Shown: one piece after another, positions 32,882 through 35,076 of the stretch | Layout: every line of letters starts with the position of its first letter | How positions within the stretch are numbered: the first letter of the stretch is position 1 | Assembly (NCBI GenBank): GCA_020249465.1 | Contig: JADCFP010000111.1 | Coordinates: 1-35,076 of the forward strand | DNA length: 35,076 nt | Source: Roseomonas sp. | Lineage (GTDB): Bacteria > Pseudomonadota > Alphaproteobacteria > Acetobacterales > Acetobacteraceae | Reading direction: 5' to 3' | The notes under the pieces: generated by a model | The model's input: the letters and a program-made list of their open reading frames with translations, nothing else | Told to the model about the DNA's origin: nothing | Database searches by the model: none | Translations under genes and position numbers: made by a program

Positions 32882-33273
32882 GCCGCATCCGAAAGCAGGC
32901 CGGCCTGGACGAATTTATCGTGCAGGATGCCGGCATCAAAAGGCTTCATGATGTATTCCTGCGCGCCGGCCGCCAGCGCTTCCACAATGCGGTCAATCCC
33001 CGCTTCCGTGGTGCAGAGCACAACAATCGGCTGCGCAGGCCCGTGTTCCGCGCGGCATTGCTTGAGGAATTCCAGCCCATCCATGACGGGCATATTCCAA
33101 TCCAGCAATACGGCTTCCGGCATTTCGCTACGGCAGGAAACCAGTGCCTCGGCGCCATCCTTGGCTTCACGCACGGTGAAGCCAAAGCCTTCCACAATGC
33201 GCCGCGCGGCGCGCCTTACCACCGGGCTATCATCAACGATAAGGCAGGAGCGATTTTGCATGATTTCAATCAT
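32878..33273 (-). CDS. cheY: CheY-type single-domain response regulator
   Basis: 131-aa stand-alone receiver. The acidic pocket is Asp14-Asp15, the phospho-acceptor Asp58 in LLDWNMPVMDG, the switch Thr88 and the conserved Lys110 in IMKPF. Phosphorylated by CheA, it would bind the flagellar motor switch or serve as a phosphate sink. Its ATG overlaps the cheW stop (ATGA, 33270-33273), and its own stop overlaps the cheB start. Confidence 0.95.
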   Translation of the reverse strand: MIEIMQNRSCLIVDDSPVVRRAARRIVEGFGFTVREAKDGAEALVSCRSEMPEAVLLDWNMPVMDGLEFLKQCRAEHGPAQPIVVLCTTEAGIDRIVEALAAGAQEYIMKPFDAGILHDKFVQAGLLSDAA

Positions 33274-33758
33274 CCGATATTGAGAAGACGTTCGACATCC
33301 AGCATGACAATCAGCCGGTCTTCTTCGCGATAGACACTGAGCGAAACGTCACGCCACAGCGTATCAAGCGTTGGTGGATTGGGGCAGACGCCAGCGGATG
33401 GTAGGGGAATAACCTCACCCACCTGGTCAACAATCAGGCTGTATAATTCGCCGCCCTGTTCGACCACCACACTCATGGCCTTATCGGCATTGTCGGATTG
33501 CGGCAGGCCAAGGCGCTTGCGCAAATCAATCGCGGTCACAATGCGCCCGCGCAGATTTAGCCCACCCGCCACTTCCGCTGGCGCCAGCGGAATGGGGGTG
33601 ATGGCCTGCGGCCCCAGCACATCGCGCACCAGCAGCACCGGAATGCTGCAGGTCTGCCCGGCAACGGTCAGGGTCAGAAAGACCTCATCTTCCCGCTCGG
33701 CCAGGGCAAGCGCGGCCATGGCAGGGCCAGAACGCTGGGTTTCGCTGATGCTTTGCAT
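33270..33758 (-). CDS. cheW: Chemotaxis coupling protein CheW
   Basis: 162-aa adaptor linking chemoreceptors to CheA. The domain runs from FLTLTVAGQTCSIPVLLVRDVL through ITPIPLAPAEVAGGLNLRGRIVTAIDLRKRLGL to SLIVDQVGEVIPLP and RLIVMLDVERLL, the full CheW fold. ATG at 33758 has a very strong GAGGAGGGG site 3-12 bases upstream, which rules out the in-frame extension to 33779. It begins 10 bp after the cheA stop. Confidence 0.96.
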   Translation of the reverse strand: MQSISETQRSGPAMAALALAEREDEVFLTLTVAGQTCSIPVLLVRDVLGPQAITPIPLAPAEVAGGLNLRGRIVTAIDLRKRLGLPQSDNADKAMSVVVEQGGELYSLIVDQVGEVIPLPSAGVCPNPPTLDTLWRDVSLSVYREEDRLIVMLDVERLLNIG

Positions 33759-33768
33759 TATCCCCTCC

Positions 33769-35076
33769 TCAGGCGGCAATCGGTGAGCTCAGGCATTCGC
33801 GCAGCGAAGACAGCAGCGCATCCCGGTCATATTTCGCGACGTAATCGGTAAAGCCCGCTTCCCGTCCGCGCGTGACATCGTCAGGCTCCGCACGGGATGA
33901 AAGCGCAACCAGCGGCAAGCGCATCCAGGCACCAGATGCACGGACATTGCGTGCGAAGCTCAGCCCATCCATCTCCGGCATTTCGATATCGGAAATCAGC
34001 GCTTCGAATTCCACACCCGCATCACGCAGGCGCAGCGCTTCGGCGGGGCTTTCCACCGCGGTCACGTCAAATCCGGCAGCTGAAAGCGCCGGCACGACCA
34101 GATGGCGGAAGAAGGGGCTATCATCAATCAGCAGCAGGCGCGGCTTTTGCGCGGAAGAAGATGACTTCCGATCACCCCGGAACCAATCGCCGCCCGCATG
34201 GGAAAGCCAATAGACAGTGTCAATCACATCCGTGACGCGTTCAGAAATGACCGCGCTGCCAAGATAGCCCAGCCGATCCGACCCAGGCTGAATGACCAAG
34301 GGTTCTTCGACCACATCAAGGATTTCATCCACCATCAGCCCCATGCTGCGCTGACCTTCGGTGAAGACCAGCACGGCCTGACGGCCCGATTCGGGCGCTT
34401 CCCAATGTCCGGCAATTGGCACCATCGGCATCAATTGACCGCGATACTGCACAACGGGCGTACCGCCCGACATTTCAATACGCTCGACCGGAATATCCTC
34501 AAGCCGCGCAACCAGGCCAAGCGGTACGGCCTTCGGCGTCTGATCGCCGGCGCGGAACAGCAGCAGGGAAGTGCTGGAATCCGAACGGATGCCGCCAGTT
34601 GCACTCACGGTCTGCTGATCCTCCGCACGGCCTTCGGCGGTAATGCCCGCACCACGCGCAACACCATTCGGATCCAGGATCATAATGACACTGCCATCAC
34701 CCAGAATGGTATTGCCGCTGAACATGGTGATGTGGCGCAATATCGGCGCCACCGGCTTCACCACGATTTCTTCCGTGTCAAACACGCGGTCCACCACAAT
34801 GCCAAAGACATTGGCGCCCACCTGCATAACGACCACATAACCCTTGAGACCACCGACCGGCGCCTCTCGCAGCCGCAACAGTGAAGATAATGACACCAAG
34901 GGCAACAAGCGATCACGCAGGCGGAGCACCGGCGCATCCTTGATCATTTCAATGCGCGTATTGCCTTCATGCTCATCGCCAACGCGCACCAATTCCACCA
35001 CACCAACCTGCGGAATGGCGAAGCGCTCACCACCCGCCTGCACGATCAGCGCCGAGACAATCGCCAGCGTCAGTGG
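33769..35076 (-). CDS. cheA: Hybrid chemotaxis histidine kinase CheA, C-terminal part (5' end cut by window)
   Basis: 436 residues are visible, open to the right edge. They begin PLTLAIVSALIVQAGGERFAIPQ, the junction from the HATPase domain into the CheW-like domain of CheA. A first CheW-like domain (first about 130 visible residues, ending FSGNTILGDGSVIMILD) is followed by a second one (about 170-290, VPLGLVARLEDIPVERIE to SERVTDVIDTVYWL). A short linker then leads to a C-terminal receiver (about 310-430) with the acidic pair IDDS and phospho-acceptor Asp in ISDIEMPEMDG. The Hpt, dimerisation and ATPase domains lie outside the window. Such CheA-receiver hybrids occur in several Alphaproteobacteria. 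First visible gene of the cheA-W-Y-B-R operon. Confidence 0.95.
   Translation of the reverse strand, partial: PLTLAIVSALIVQAGGERFAIPQVGVVELVRVGDEHEGNTRIEMIKDAPVLRLRDRLLPLVSLSSLLRLREAPVGGLKGYVVVMQVGANVFGIVVDRVFDTEEIVVKPVAPILRHITMFSGNTILGDGSVIMILDPNGVARGAGITAEGRAEDQQTVSATGGIRSDSSTSLLLFRAGDQTPKAVPLGLVARLEDIPVERIEMSGGTPVVQYRGQLMPMVPIAGHWEAPESGRQAVLVFTEGQRSMGLMVDEILDVVEEPLVIQPGSDRLGYLGSAVISERVTDVIDTVYWLSHAGGDWFRGDRKSSSSAQKPRLLLIDDSPFFRHLVVPALSAAGFDVTAVESPAEALRLRDAGVEFEALISDIEMPEMDGLSFARNVRASGAWMRLPLVALSSRAEPDDVTRGREAGFTDYVAKYDRDALLSSLRECLSSPIAA

Overview
The window is a GC-rich, gene-dense piece of a bacterial chromosome, most likely from an alphaproteobacterium of the Rhodospirillales/Acetobacterales group (Roseomonas-like). 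This is an inference from Coq7, a Cox15-type heme A synthase, tightly packed etfBA plus 3-hydroxybutyryl-CoA dehydrogenase, a TctC/Bug-type binding protein, tcuAB, and a hybrid CheA. No rRNA, tRNA, phage, transposase or CRISPR array was seen. Both ends are cut: the 3' end of the hydroxybutyryl-CoA dehydrogenase at the left and the 5' two-thirds or so of cheA at the right.

Layout. 1-2500 (minus): etfB, etfA and a 3-hydroxybutyryl-CoA dehydrogenase, an acyl-CoA oxidation/electron-transfer unit. 2683-4111 (minus): an MFS permease and a HIG1-type two-helix protein. 4201-7124: a large MscS channel converging on a GfcB/YjbF-like lipoprotein. 7174-7940: an FNR/FixK-type box ahead of a CBS-CBS-BON protein. 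8126-10759 (plus): acpP, fabF, mltG (fatty-acid synthesis and peptidoglycan). 10764-13544 (minus): an Atm1-type ABC exporter and a small unknown protein, then rpmB with a clear terminator. 13632-17740 (plus): a DUF4743-type Nudix hydrolase, tcuA, tcuB, coq7.

17751-25163 (minus) is one long gene train headed by a tandem glycine riboswitch: gcvT, gcvH, gcvP (glycine cleavage), a second Nudix hydrolase, a MmgE/PrpD protein and an EamA exporter. All junctions from gcvH onward overlap by 4 bases or are 2 bases apart, so the last three genes are probably under glycine control too. Divergent from it is a TctC/Bug periplasmic binding protein, then a GH108-like lysozyme homologue whose catalytic Glu position appears to be replaced. 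26877-28330 (minus): a VTT membrane protein and a GT2 glycosyltransferase. 28401-30951 (plus): ctaA and tldD. 30948-35076 (minus): a chemotaxis operon in the order cheA, cheW, cheY, cheB, cheR.

The most unusual structure is a dispersed intergenic repeat of about 55 bp (five copies, near 2630, 9682, 11213, 11273 and 17077), always in the same orientation. It folds as two stacked stems around an asymmetric internal loop. Copies differ by paired (compensatory) changes in the stems, and in three of five copies the end of the repeat overlaps the stop codon of the adjacent gene. Two copies form an exact 60-bp-period tandem. Its ends resemble, from memory, palindromic intergenic repeats common in other Alphaproteobacteria, but this version may be undescribed.
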